From Bacillota bacterium (lineage in GTDB: Bacteria; Bacillota; Clostridia; Christensenellales; Aristaeellaceae): a stretch of 16,332 bases of DNA. Position 1 is the first letter of the stretch; every line of letters starts with the position of its first letter. The notes below the pieces were generated by a model. That model saw only the letters and a program-made list of their open reading frames with translations, was not told the origin of the DNA and did no database searches. Position numbers and translations under genes: made by a program. The DNA lies in contig JAEWYP010000032.1 of NCBI GenBank assembly GCA_023395615.1, positions 1-16,332 of the forward strand, in the 5' to 3' direction. Shown here one piece after another: positions 1-7,878 of the stretch.

Positions 1-1
1 T

Positions 2-77
2 TGGTGGAGCATAGGAGACTCGAACTCCTGACCCCAACACTGCCAGTGTTGTGCGCTACCAACTGCGCTAATGCCCC
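2..77 (-). tRNA. tRNA-Ala (anticodon GGC)
   Basis: Read on the minus strand, this folds as a complete cloverleaf. The 7-bp acceptor stem is GGGGCAT/ATGCTCC (one G-T wobble), the D-arm region is GCGCAGTTGGTAGCGC, the anticodon stem is CAACA/TGTTG around loop CTGGCAG, and the T arm is AGGAG-TTCGAAC-CTCCT. The loop gives anticodon GGC, which reads alanine GCC/GCU codons. Discriminator A and an encoded CCA end the gene. It is 76 nt long with no intron or odd base. A promoter lies just upstream (90-118). The gene's downstream side is outside the window, so neighbouring tRNAs cannot be excluded. Confidence 0.96.
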
Positions 78-89
78 GCAACGGAAAAG

Positions 90-118
90 AATATACCATA
101 ATTTCTTTCGTTTGTAAA
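90..118 (-). promoter_or_regulatory. Promoter of tRNA-Ala
   Basis: On the minus strand there is a -35 box TTTACA (113-118), a 17-bp spacer and a -10 box TATATT (90-95) preceded by TGG, which resembles an extended -10. Transcription would start about 5-7 nt before the tRNA 5' end at 77. This is the best-matched promoter in the window and fits a stable-RNA gene. It is inferred from sequence only. Confidence 0.75.
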
Positions 119-237
119 GCGAAAAATGCAATCTTCGGAAAGCTTTTTACACGCAGAAAAAAGGAATTGTTACCGGGCCACAGCCCCGGGCTTTGCGCCA
201 CGCCCCAATGCAAACCCGGCTCCCGCGATGCCCTCCC

Positions 238-267
238 TTGTATGTGGGTTGGTTTTCGTGGTATGAT
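238..267 (+). promoter_or_regulatory. Candidate promoter for the GH30 gene
   Basis: There is a -35-like TTGTAT (238-243), an 18-bp spacer and a -10-like TATGAT (262-267). The predicted start near 274 gives a leader of about 130 nt before the ATG at 406. It is the only reasonable sigma-A-type match in front of the glycosidase. No CcpA (cre) operator is recognisable. Confidence 0.45.
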
Positions 268-405
268 ACTTTCAGCATGGCGCGCCAGCGGCTATTTCTA
301 CAACGCATCCAGCCCCAGCGTTTTTTTGCCGCCAGCCTGCCGCCCTTTGGCGGAAAGGACTATTTTGTGCGCGGGATCACTTGAAAACGGAAAGGATTAA
401 CCCAT

Positions 406-1746
406 ATGCAACTGTATACGACTCTCTGGCAGGATAACGAACCGGTTCAAACCACCGCCAAGGCAAGCTTTATCCCGGATTTGCAAACGGAAACCCCGCT
501 GATCAACCTGTACCCGGAAATGCGATTTCAAACCCTGCTGGGGTTTGGCGGCGCGTTTACCGAGGCGGCCGGATCGGTGCTCAACCAGTTACCTCCGGAA
601 AAGCGCGAGGCGATCTTACAGGGGTATTTCAGCCGGGACGGACTGGGGTATACGCTGGGCCGCGCTTCCATCGACAGCTGTGATTTCAGCCTTGGCAACT
701 ATTGCGCCGTAACCGACCCCAACGATACGGATTTTTCCACCATGAATCTTCAGCACGACGAAACCTGCCTGCTGCCCCACCTGCGCCGCGCGCAGGAAAT
801 CGCGGGGCGGGATATCCGGATGCTGCTCGCCCCGTGGAGCCCGCCCGCCTTTATGAAAACCAACGGACAGCGCAACGGCGGCGGATCGCTGCTGCCGCAG
901 TATCGGGACGCATGGGCCAGGTATATCGCCAAATACATCGGGATGCTGATGGATCGTGGCGTTCACCCGCTGACCGTGAGCACCCAGAACGAGCCTAAAG
1001 CGGTGCAGGCGTGGGACAGCTGTGTGTATACCGCCCAAGAGGAACGCGATTTTGTGCGCGACTATCTCTCCCCCGCCCTGCGCGCCGCCGGGCTGGACGT
1101 GGGCATCGCCCTGTGGGACCATAATAAGGAGCGGATGTTTGACCGCAGCCGGGAGATTCTCGCGGACCCGCTGACCGACGCGTCGGTCGCCGCCGTCGCT
1201 TTCCACTGGTACAGCGGCGATCACTTCGAGGCTGTGGAGCTTACACACCTCGCCCACCCGGATAAACTGCTTCTGTTTACCGAAGGCTGTGTGGAATACA
1301 GCCGGTTTACCGAAAGCCAGCTCTTTAACGCGCAGATGTACGCGCACGATATCATCGGTAACCTGAACGCGGGGGCGCACGCCTTTGTAGACTGGAATCT
1401 GGTGCTGAATACGCAGGGCGGCCCCAACCATGTGGGCAATTTCTGCGACGCGCCCGTGATGTGCGATGTGGAAACCGGCACGGTGCATACCCGGCTGAGT
1501 TACCATTATATCCGGCATTTCAGCCATTTCCTGCGGCCCGGCGCGGTGCGGATCGGTAAAACCGTATATACCGCAGGACTGGAAGCCTGCGCGTTCCAGA
1601 ACCCCGATGGAAGCCTGGCCTGCGTGGTGCTCAATCGTGGGGAGAAGGACCTTCCCTTTACGTTGCGGCTTTGCGACCATACATGCGCGCTCAGCGCTCC
1701 CGCCGGGAGCATCCAGACTGTGGTGATTGACGCCGACGAGGTATAA
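406..1746 (+). CDS. Glycoside hydrolase family 30 (beta-glucosidase / beta-xylosidase type), cytoplasmic
   Basis: A 446-residue retaining glycosidase of family GH30. It opens with a short N-terminal beta segment leading into the barrel motif GFGGAFTEAA (46-55), characteristic of the family. The acid/base is E196 in TQNEP and the nucleophile is E293 in LLFTEGC, both on the expected barrel strands. Residues about 375-446 form the C-terminal beta-sandwich (Glyco_hydro_30C type). Known GH30 members of this full-length layout cleave terminal beta-glucosyl or beta-xylosyl residues. There is no signal peptide, so it should act inside the cell on imported oligosaccharides. The start is fixed by AAAGGA (391-396) nine bases before the ATG. 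A hairpin terminator follows. It heads the locus of the two-component system and sugar transporter. Family assignment is secure; the substrate (glucoside versus xyloside) is not. Confidence 0.9.
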   Translation: MQLYTTLWQDNEPVQTTAKASFIPDLQTETPLINLYPEMRFQTLLGFGGAFTEAAGSVLNQLPPEKREAILQGYFSRDGLGYTLGRASIDSCDFSLGNYCAVTDPNDTDFSTMNLQHDETCLLPHLRRAQEIAGRDIRMLLAPWSPPAFMKTNGQRNGGGSLLPQYRDAWARYIAKYIGMLMDRGVHPLTVSTQNEPKAVQAWDSCVYTAQEERDFVRDYLSPALRAAGLDVGIALWDHNKERMFDRSREILADPLTDASVAAVAFHWYSGDHFEAVELTHLAHPDKLLLFTEGCVEYSRFTESQLFNAQMYAHDIIGNLNAGAHAFVDWNLVLNTQGGPNHVGNFCDAPVMCDVETGTVHTRLSYHYIRHFSHFLRPGAVRIGKTVYTAGLEACAFQNPDGSLACVVLNRGEKDLPFTLRLCDHTCALSAPAGSIQTVVIDADEV

Positions 1747-1755
1747 CCGCTCTTC

Positions 1756-1790
1756 CCCGCGGCCCGGCGCATCGCCGGGCCGCGGGTTTT
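1756..1790 (+). terminator. Rho-independent terminator after the GH30 gene
   Basis: A perfect 14-bp G+C stem (arms 1756-1769 and 1773-1786) closes on a three-base loop and is followed by only four T's (1787-1790), then CATCC. The short T tract suggests incomplete termination. No good promoter is visible between here and the kinase start at 1837, so some read-through probably feeds the downstream genes. A second small hairpin (CGCCGC-TTC-GCGGCG, 1806-1820) sits just before the kinase RBS. Confidence 0.8.
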
Positions 1791-1836
1791 CATCCGCTCT
1801 GTCCGCGCCGCTTCGCGGCGAAGGGAGGAATTTCAC

Positions 1837-3594
1837 ATGCCGGAGTTTCCGTCATCCCTGCGGCCGCATGCCTCCATCCGCACCAAGCTTCTATGGGGGA
1901 TGCTGTCGGTTATGCTTTCGCTCATCCTGCTAGTTACCTATTTCTCGGTTCGCACCACCTATCAGGCGATGTATAACCAGCTGATCGAAAATAAACGCAC
2001 GGGTATTGATTGGCTCAGCAAACGGCTGGCGCTGCAGCTCACGGAATACTCCGACAGCTTTTACAGTTTCGAGGTCAACAAAACCACCAAAGCGGATATA
2101 CAGGGCTGGTGCGCGCCGGGCGGCACGTTGGGCTATGCCGCGCAGTGGCGCATCATCACCGGGCTTAACAGCATCATGGGAATGGATTCCACCCTGAACG
2201 CCATTGATATTTATAATCTGGTAAGCGGCGATGTGCTGACCGCCATGCGTTCCGGCGCGACCGTCACCGCCGCCGGGGATCGCCTGTCGTTTTGGACCGC
2301 GCGCGACGCGACGCTGCAAACCAACCTTGCGATTTATCCGAAGGGGCAGGAGCTGTTGCTGTGCCACCAGATCAATCGGTTTGAAACCGGAGCGCCGCTG
2401 GCGCTGGTGGTTTTTCATGTGAAAACGTCGGCGCTTGAGGATATTTTGCGCGATATGCGCGCCTCCGGCGACGAGGGTATTTATCTGTACAACGACGAAC
2501 AGACGCTGACCTGCAAAGACATCGGCGCGGGCCTTCCGCTCAGCGATGCGCAGACCGCCGCGCGCCTGCCTGCCGCGGCGCAAAGCGGCGAGTTAACGGC
2601 GGACGATTGTTACTGGTTTTACCGCAGTGTGGAACGGGGCAAGCTTGCGATTCTGCAAGTATTACCGCGCAGCGTTATCACCTCGGTGGTGGGGAAAAAC
2701 GCGGTGGTCGGCCTGGCGGCGGCGGCAGTAGCGGTGCTTGCGGCCATTGGGTTTTCGCTGTTCTTCTCCCGCAGGGTCAGCGGGCCGATCGTCGCGCTGG
2801 CGGAAAAGATGCGCCATGTCACCATTCGCGATTACGACACCGGCAACGCCACGCGCAGAAGCGACGAGGTCGGCCTGCTGGAAAACAGTTTCGACGTGAT
2901 GGTGCAGCGCAATCAGGAGCTGATCGCTCAAAAATTCCAGACCCGCATCGAAAAGCGCAGCGCGCAGCTCCGGGCGCTGCAGGCGCAGATCAACCCGCAT
3001 TTTATGTATAACACGCTGCAAATTATCGGCGGGATGGCGCTTAAAAAGAACGCGCCGGAAATCTACGGCGTTACCGTGGACCTGAGCGACATTATGCGCT
3101 ACAGCCTGTCCTTCGGTAAGGAAATGGTGCCTCTGCGGGAGGAGCTGCGCTATCTGGACAGTTACTTTAACATCCAAAACCGCCGCTTTGGCGACCGTAT
3201 CCAGATTGAAAAATCGATTGACGACGCGCTGCTGGATTGCCTGATTCCCAAGCTGATCCTGCAACCGCTGGTGGAAAACAGTCTGGAACACGGACTATCC
3301 GGAAAAGGCGGCGTATGGCGCGTCGTGCTGACCGGTGCGCTGGAGAACGGCGATATGCGCCTGACCGTGGAAGACAACGGCATGGGGATGGATGAGGAAC
3401 GGCTGCAATACATCCGGTCCGAGCTGGCCAAGGGCGTGGAGAATGCCATCGGCTCCAGCGCGCATATCGGGCTGGTCAACGTTAACAGCCGCATCCGCCT
3501 CAAGTACGCCGCGCATTACGGCGTAAGCGTGGACAGCGTAAAGGGCGAGGGCACGCGCGTAACGCTGCTTCTGCCCGCCCAGTGGGAGGAATAG
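1837..3594 (+). CDS. Sensor histidine kinase, YesM type
   Basis: A 585-residue membrane sensor kinase of the family that pairs with AraC-type regulators beside sugar ABC transporters. One membrane helix lies at about 17-37, followed by a roughly 250-residue extracytoplasmic sensor domain and a second helix at about 288-310. Then come HAMP (about 308-361), the His-kinase domain with phospho-acceptor H388 in QINPHFMYNTL, and an ATPase domain with N-box LQPLVENSLEHGL (476-488, N481) and G-boxes DNGMGM (513-518) and GLVNVNSR (545-552). All catalytic motifs are intact. The RBS is AAGGGAGGA (1821-1829). The stop codon lies 2 nt before the regulator's ATG, so the two are translationally coupled. By family knowledge it would sense an extracellular saccharide, directly or through the binding protein, and phosphorylate the regulator. 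The ligand is unknown. Confidence 0.93.
   Translation: MPEFPSSLRPHASIRTKLLWGMLSVMLSLILLVTYFSVRTTYQAMYNQLIENKRTGIDWLSKRLALQLTEYSDSFYSFEVNKTTKADIQGWCAPGGTLGYAAQWRIITGLNSIMGMDSTLNAIDIYNLVSGDVLTAMRSGATVTAAGDRLSFWTARDATLQTNLAIYPKGQELLLCHQINRFETGAPLALVVFHVKTSALEDILRDMRASGDEGIYLYNDEQTLTCKDIGAGLPLSDAQTAARLPAAAQSGELTADDCYWFYRSVERGKLAILQVLPRSVITSVVGKNAVVGLAAAAVAVLAAIGFSLFFSRRVSGPIVALAEKMRHVTIRDYDTGNATRRSDEVGLLENSFDVMVQRNQELIAQKFQTRIEKRSAQLRALQAQINPHFMYNTLQIIGGMALKKNAPEIYGVTVDLSDIMRYSLSFGKEMVPLREELRYLDSYFNIQNRRFGDRIQIEKSIDDALLDCLIPKLILQPLVENSLEHGLSGKGGVWRVVLTGALENGDMRLTVEDNGMGMDEERLQYIRSELAKGVENAIGSSAHIGLVNVNSRIRLKYAAHYGVSVDSVKGEGTRVTLLLPAQWEE
3584..3590 (+). promoter_or_regulatory. RBS that sets the response-regulator start
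   Basis: GGGAGGA lies within the last codons of the kinase gene, six bases before the ATG at 3597. The reading frame can be extended to a GTG at 3582, but that codon is upstream of this RBS and would add MGGIG in front of the receiver domain, so the ATG at 3597 is preferred. Confidence 0.75.
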
Positions 3595-3596
3595 GT

Positions 3597-4673
3597 ATGG
3601 GGTATCGCGTGGTCATCATCGATGACGAACCGTGGACGCGGGAGGTGCTTCGCAGCCTTGGCGAATGGGATCGTCTGGGGCTAAGCGTCGCGGGGGAAGC
3701 GTCCGACGGGGAAAGCGGGCTGGCGCTGGTCCGCCAGCTCCACCCGGATATTGTGCTGACCGATATCAAAATGCCACTGATGAGCGGGCTGGAGCTGCTG
3801 GAAGCCCTCCGCCGCGAAGATACCCGTGCCCGCGTAATCATGGTAAGCGGATACGACGATTTCGGCTATGCGCGCAGCGCCCTTCGGATGGACGCAACCG
3901 ACTACCTGCTGAAACCTGTAAAAGCGTCGGAGCTGAACGCCCAGCTGCAAAAGTGCATTGATCAGCTGGACCGGGCGATGCCCGGCGGGCCGGCGCAGGA
4001 CGTGAGCGGTTTTATGGACGCATCATGGGTGCAGCGCTATATGCCTCTTCGCGCCGCATTGCAGGCCCAGCTGACCGCCGGGGATACGGCGGCGCTTTCC
4101 TCCTCGTTTGCCAGAATTGAAGACGTGATTGATCCGCCTCCCGCCCGCGCCCTGCTGATCGCCCTGTATTATGATCTGGTAGGGATGCTGGAACGGCACG
4201 TGGTCGCCGCCGGGTACCGGATCGGCGAAGTGGTCACCGGCGGCGGTATCGTGTTCAGCGGCGAAACAACGCTTGCCGAGGTGCTCGGCCACGTACAGGC
4301 GCAGTATGCCGAGGCGCTGGAACGGCTGGAAGCGCTGATTCGCAGCCAGCGCGGCCTCAACATGGCACAGGTTATCTGCTACGCGCAGGCGCACGCCACG
4401 CAGGGCGTTACACTGGAGCAGACGGCGCGCCAGTTTTTCGTAACGCCGGAATATTTAAGCCGGGCGTTTAAAACGCACACGGGCCAGGGTTTTTCGGAAT
4501 ACACCATGGGCCTTCGTATGCAAAAAGCGAAAGAGCTGCTGGCTTCCGGCGCCGCCCCCAAGGATCTGCACACGGCGCTGGGCTTTTCCGAACAGGCGAA
4601 TTTCTACAAGGTGTTCAAGCGTTATTTCGGCGTTACCCCGGGCGAGATGCAGAAAAAGTTTAAAAACGGATAA
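3597..4673 (+). CDS. AraC-family response regulator, YesN type
   Basis: A 358-residue two-component response regulator. The N-terminal receiver domain (about 1-122) has the acidic pair D9-D10, phospho-acceptor D56 in LTDIKMP, conserved S84 and K106 in LLKPVKA. A linker of about 125 residues of unknown fold follows. The C-terminal AraC-type DNA-binding domain (about 255-354) has two helix-turn-helix units: one around 274-293 (TLEQTARQFFVTPEYLSRAF) and one around 322-343 that includes GFSEQANFYKVFKRYFG, the standard signature. It follows the kinase by two bases and precedes the binding-protein gene, so it most likely activates the transporter and glycosidase genes when phosphorylated. No direct-repeat operator was recognised with confidence upstream of its likely targets. 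Confidence 0.93.
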   Translation: MGYRVVIIDDEPWTREVLRSLGEWDRLGLSVAGEASDGESGLALVRQLHPDIVLTDIKMPLMSGLELLEALRREDTRARVIMVSGYDDFGYARSALRMDATDYLLKPVKASELNAQLQKCIDQLDRAMPGGPAQDVSGFMDASWVQRYMPLRAALQAQLTAGDTAALSSSFARIEDVIDPPPARALLIALYYDLVGMLERHVVAAGYRIGEVVTGGGIVFSGETTLAEVLGHVQAQYAEALERLEALIRSQRGLNMAQVICYAQAHATQGVTLEQTARQFFVTPEYLSRAFKTHTGQGFSEYTMGLRMQKAKELLASGAAPKDLHTALGFSEQANFYKVFKRYFGVTPGEMQKKFKNG

Positions 4674-4754
4674 TAAAGTACATCGTTTTTTGCCAATGAC
4701 GCTTCCCGGCCAGAGGTGTATCCTGTTGCCAAGGTCGAGAACGATCCATAACGC

Positions 4755-4762
4755 AAAGGAGG
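4755..4762 (+). promoter_or_regulatory. Strong RBS supporting a TTG start for the binding protein
   Basis: AAAGGAGG lies seven bases before TTG at 4770, the only start in frame that preserves the full signal peptide (KKFISILL...). It is part of a 15-base string (4750-4764) repeated exactly at 13856-13870 in front of another gene. Confidence 0.8.
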
Positions 4763-4769
4763 ATTTCCC

Positions 4770-6011
4770 TTGAAGAAATTTATCTCTATCCTGTTAACGC
4801 TGGCGATGCTCGCGGGCATGGCCACAGTCGCGGTCGCGGAAGCGCCCCGCGAAGCCCAGCTGAACGTGATGATGAGTTTTCCCCAGTACATGGACCAGTG
4901 GGAAAACTACGCCAAGCAGTTTGAAGCCAAAATGCTGGCCGAGCAGAACGTAAAAGTGACCGTGAACATCGAAATGCCCAGCTCCGACCAGTACGACAGC
5001 GTTCTGCAGGCCCGCCTGACCGGCGACGACGCGCCGGACCTGTACACGCTGCACTGCAACAATATCGGCGTTTACAACAAGGCCGGATACCTGACCGACC
5101 TCACCAGCCAGCCGTTGAGCGCCAAGCTGTACGATAACGTGCGCGCCACCGTGACCGTGGACGGTAAGGTCATGGCAGTGCCGATCGAGAGCATGGCGTG
5201 GGGCGTGCTGTACAACAAGGACATCTTTGAAAAAGCCGGCGTAGCCGTACCCGAAACCCTGACCGACCTCAAAGCCGTGTGCGCCACCCTGAAGGATAAG
5301 GGCTACACCCCCTTCATGCTGGCTTTTCAGGAGCAGTGGGTACCGCAGCTGATGACCGCGCTAACGCTGGGCGGCCTTGTGAGCGGCGAAAAGACCGACT
5401 GGCTCAGCCGGATGTACGAAGATAAGGGCAGCTACGACGAGGTGCGCTCCATCTTCGACGTGATCGATGTGATTATCCAAAACGGCACCGAGCGCGCCAT
5501 GGAGGAAGGTTCCCAGCAGGGCGCGGCGGATTTCGCCAACGGCAAAGCCGCCATGTTCGTGCAGGGCACCTGGGCCGCCAGCACCATCATGGAAACCAAC
5601 CCGGATATGAAGCTCGGCGTATTCGCCCTGCCCGTGAACGACGATACCAACTGCACTCGCGTGGACCTGTCCACCTCCACTACTCTGGCTGTTTACCCGG
5701 GCACCAAGGAAATGGATCTGGCGCTGGCCTTTGCCAACTACGTGCTGGACGATACGGATTCTTCCGCGCTGTTTGAAGCCTGCGGCTTTAACCCCATCGC
5801 GTCCTGCCACACCTTCCAGCCGCCTTACTGGGTTGCGGACGCCACGCAGTACGTTTCCGCCGGCCGTTCGTTCCAGGATCTGGTGCTGCCCAACGCCGTA
5901 ACCGACGAACAGGGCAAACTGCTGCAGGAATACTACGTCGGCAGCGTCACCGTGGACCAGATTGTGGAGCAGCTGGACAAGGCATTTCAGGAAGCTAACA
6001 AAGTAAGCTGA
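4770..6011 (+). CDS. Extracellular sugar-binding protein, ABC transporter family 1 (CUT1)
   Basis: A 413-residue solute-binding protein of the MalE/UgpB type. It delivers an oligosaccharide to the two permeases encoded downstream. Residues 1-23 are a typical signal peptide: KK, then a hydrophobic run, then a signal peptidase I-like AVA before E24. The mature part has family features such as APDLYTL (about 87-93), WGVLYNKDIFEKAGV around 148 and GKAAMFVQGTWA around 260. Translation starts at TTG. Unusually for a Gram-positive binding protein there is no lipobox cysteine: the expected L-A-G-C reads L-A-G-M (residues 14-17). Membrane anchoring is therefore unexplained. A large hairpin follows the stop codon and may raise mRNA stability for this gene relative to the permeases. 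The sugar is not predictable from sequence. Confidence 0.92.
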   Translation: MKKFISILLTLAMLAGMATVAVAEAPREAQLNVMMSFPQYMDQWENYAKQFEAKMLAEQNVKVTVNIEMPSSDQYDSVLQARLTGDDAPDLYTLHCNNIGVYNKAGYLTDLTSQPLSAKLYDNVRATVTVDGKVMAVPIESMAWGVLYNKDIFEKAGVAVPETLTDLKAVCATLKDKGYTPFMLAFQEQWVPQLMTALTLGGLVSGEKTDWLSRMYEDKGSYDEVRSIFDVIDVIIQNGTERAMEEGSQQGAADFANGKAAMFVQGTWAASTIMETNPDMKLGVFALPVNDDTNCTRVDLSTSTTLAVYPGTKEMDLALAFANYVLDDTDSSALFEACGFNPIASCHTFQPPYWVADATQYVSAGRSFQDLVLPNAVTDEQGKLLQEYYVGSVTVDQIVEQLDKAFQEANKVS

Positions 6012-6029
6012 TTTTATCCATGGGTTCTC

Positions 6030-6074
6030 AGGGCGGACACAGGCCGCGGGCAACCGGCGCCTGCTGTCCGCCCT
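6030..6074 (+). terminator. Intercistronic hairpin between binding protein and permease genes
   Basis: Arms AGGGCGGACA (6030-6039) and TGTCCGCCCT (6065-6074) pair perfectly, and an inner AGGC/GCCT can extend the stem. Only TTT then CC follows, so it is a weak terminator at best. Hairpins at this position in sugar ABC operons (known for malE-malF) stabilise upstream mRNA or attenuate transcription, giving more binding protein than permease. The role here is inferred from position. Confidence 0.6.
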
Positions 6075-6168
6075 TTCCATGCCATCCGGTACGGCAAACC
6101 CGCCGGGCAACTGTTCCCCCGTTTCTCCCGACGGCACTTTTCCCCATTCCATAAGGCGGTGACGATCC

Positions 6169-7047
6169 ATGCTGACGAAACGAAAACAAAACCTGTCGCT
6201 GTTGCTGTGCGTGTTGCCCGCGTTGCTGGTATACTGCGTGTTTAAGCTGTATCCGGCAATCTCCGGCGTGTATTACGCCATGACGGACTGGAACGGCATC
6301 AATAAAACCAGTTCTTTTATCGGTCTGGCCAACTTTATCGAGGTTTTCGACGATACCAACTACTGGCGCTCCATCGGGTTCACCCTTAAATATGTGCTGG
6401 TGATGGTTGTGGTCGCCAACGTGGCGGCCCTCGCGCTGGCTGTGGCTATCGAAAGCCGCCGGCGCGCAAAAGGGCTTTTCCGTACGATTTTCTATATGCC
6501 TAACATGATCAGTATGGTCATCGGCGGGTATATGTGGATGTTTATTTTTACCAAAGTGCTCTACTATATGGCCGACAACTGGGGCATGGTATTTCTGGAT
6601 CACAGCTGGATCGGCGACCCGTCTTACGCGTTTGTTGCCATTATCATCGTGGCAGCCTGGGGCGCTATCGGTTACCTGATGATTATTTACATGGCGGCGT
6701 TACAGGGCGTTTCCCCGCAGTTGAAGGAAGCCGCGTATCTGGACGGGGCGAACGCCTGGCAAACCTTTTGGCGCGTTACGTTTCCCATGATCGGCCACGC
6801 GCTGACCATCTGCATCTTCTGGACGCTCAACTCGGCGTTTCAGGTATTCGATGTGGTATTCGTTCTCACCGGCGGCGGGCCGGGGCGCGCCACCCAGAGC
6901 GTGGCGCTGAATATTTACGAAGAAGCGTTTAAGGGTAACGTGCGCTTCGGTTACGCTACCGCCAAATCCACGGTGCTGTTCCTGATCGTGCTGGCGATCA
7001 CCGTGGTACAGCTAAGGCTGATGAAAGGCAGGGAACAGGAGCTGTGA
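6169..7047 (+). CDS. CUT1 sugar ABC transporter permease (MalF/UgpA type)
   Basis: A 292-residue integral membrane protein with six likely helices (about 10-30, 72-95, 105-128, 154-177, 208-228, 264-284). The cytoplasmic EAA loop that docks the ATPase is visible as EAAYLDGANAWQTFWRVTFP (187-206), with the conserved glycine at 193. LTGGGPG (233-239) is typical of this permease subfamily. The RBS AAGGCGGT (6153-6160) is one mismatch from ideal. The last codons overlap the start of the second permease (GTGA), so the two are co-translated and form the heterodimeric channel. No ATPase is encoded nearby, so the complex presumably borrows a shared MsmK-like ATPase. Confidence 0.93.
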   Translation: MLTKRKQNLSLLLCVLPALLVYCVFKLYPAISGVYYAMTDWNGINKTSSFIGLANFIEVFDDTNYWRSIGFTLKYVLVMVVVANVAALALAVAIESRRRAKGLFRTIFYMPNMISMVIGGYMWMFIFTKVLYYMADNWGMVFLDHSWIGDPSYAFVAIIIVAAWGAIGYLMIIYMAALQGVSPQLKEAAYLDGANAWQTFWRVTFPMIGHALTICIFWTLNSAFQVFDVVFVLTGGGPGRATQSVALNIYEEAFKGNVRFGYATAKSTVLFLIVLAITVVQLRLMKGREQEL

Positions 7048-7874
7048 GAAAGAAACGACTTCTCGCCGACTGGCTTGTGTACACCGCATTGATTCTGGCA
7101 GCGCTGTTTACCCTGTTTCCGCTGCTGATGGCACTGATGAACTCCTTTAAAACCAACGGTGAGTTGCTGACCGACGTGATGGCCTGGCCGCAAAGTTTCA
7201 GCTTTACAAACTACGCCCGCACCTGGGATAAGATGCATTATCTGCGCAGCCTGGGCAACAACCTGCTTCTGACCGTGTTAAGCGTTACCCTGATCGTGCT
7301 GTTTTCAGCGTTGGCCGGCTGGCGGCTGTGCCGCACCAAAACGAGGCTCTCCAGCGCGCTGTTCTCGCTTTTCGTGTTCTCCATGCTGATCCCGTTCAGC
7401 TCCATCATGATCCCGCTGTATCGCGTAGTGCTTGCGCTGAAGGTGAAAAATTCCCTGATCGGGTTCAGCTTCGTCTACGCCGGGTTGGGTGTCAGTATGG
7501 CGATTTTCCTCTATCACGGCTTTGTGAAGGGAATCCCGCTGGAGTTGGAAGAGGCGGCGGCGATTGACGGCTGCAACATGCGGCACACCTTTTTCTCCAT
7601 CGTGATGCCGATGCTCTCCCCCATCACGGCCACGGTGGTGATCACGAACGCCCTGTGGGTCTGGAACGATTTTCTGTTGCCGCTGATCGTGATCAGCAAA
7701 AACGAGAAGTACACGCTGCTGTTGTCCACCAATACGCTTTTCGGGCAGTACAGCAGCGATTGGACCGCCATCCTCAGCGCGCTGATTCTGGCGGCGATTC
7801 CGGTGATTATCTTTTACGCATTTTTTCAGCGCCGGATTCTGGAAGGCATTGCCGACGGCGCGGTAAAGGGGTGA
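7044..7874 (+). CDS. CUT1 sugar ABC transporter permease (MalG/UgpE type)
   Basis: A 276-residue partner permease with about six helices (around 10-32, 72-95, 105-128, 137-158, 192-213, 242-262). Its EAA loop is EEAAAIDGCNMRHTFFSIVMP (169-189). Start: a GTG at 7044 overlaps the stop of the first permease by four bases. AGGAG (7037-7041) is only two bases from it, so initiation probably relies on coupling to upstream translation. The basic N-terminus (MRKKRLL) and the following helix fit the family, so this start is reasonable. The gene ends 4 nt before the GH5 gene, which implies one transcript. Confidence 0.92.
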   Translation: MRKKRLLADWLVYTALILAALFTLFPLLMALMNSFKTNGELLTDVMAWPQSFSFTNYARTWDKMHYLRSLGNNLLLTVLSVTLIVLFSALAGWRLCRTKTRLSSALFSLFVFSMLIPFSSIMIPLYRVVLALKVKNSLIGFSFVYAGLGVSMAIFLYHGFVKGIPLELEEAAAIDGCNMRHTFFSIVMPMLSPITATVVITNALWVWNDFLLPLIVISKNEKYTLLLSTNTLFGQYSSDWTAILSALILAAIPVIIFYAFFQRRILEGIADGAVKG

Positions 7875-7878
7875 TCCA

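Larger units (their letters stand above)
78..405. other. Intergenic region between tRNA-Ala and the GH30 gene
   Basis: This 328-bp divergent intergenic stretch has no convincing gene. It holds the tRNA promoter (90-118, minus), a weak C+G-rich stem-loop near 175-192 without a T tract, a candidate promoter for the glycosidase (238-267, plus), and a leader of about 130 nt with a 7-T run near 321-327 and a small hairpin (CCGCC-CTTT-GGCGG) near 340-353. Two open frames of 63 and 109 codons here lack an RBS and protein-like composition, so I treat them as noise. Confidence 0.5.

Noticed and set aside
382..395. CcpA (cre) operator-like TGAAAACGGAAAGG before the GH30 gene
   Set aside because: Only the left half matches the cre consensus; the right half is the RBS and lacks the required dyad.
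616..1836. 406-codon minus-strand open frame opposite the GH30 gene
   Set aside because: Shadow of a high-G+C coding strand: no RBS, low-complexity His/Arg/Gly-rich translation and no family resemblance, whereas the plus-strand GH30 has intact catalytic motifs.
5361..6170. 269-codon minus-strand open frame over the binding-protein gene
   Set aside because: No RBS, and it crosses the intercistronic hairpin; the sense strand encodes a recognised solute-binding protein.
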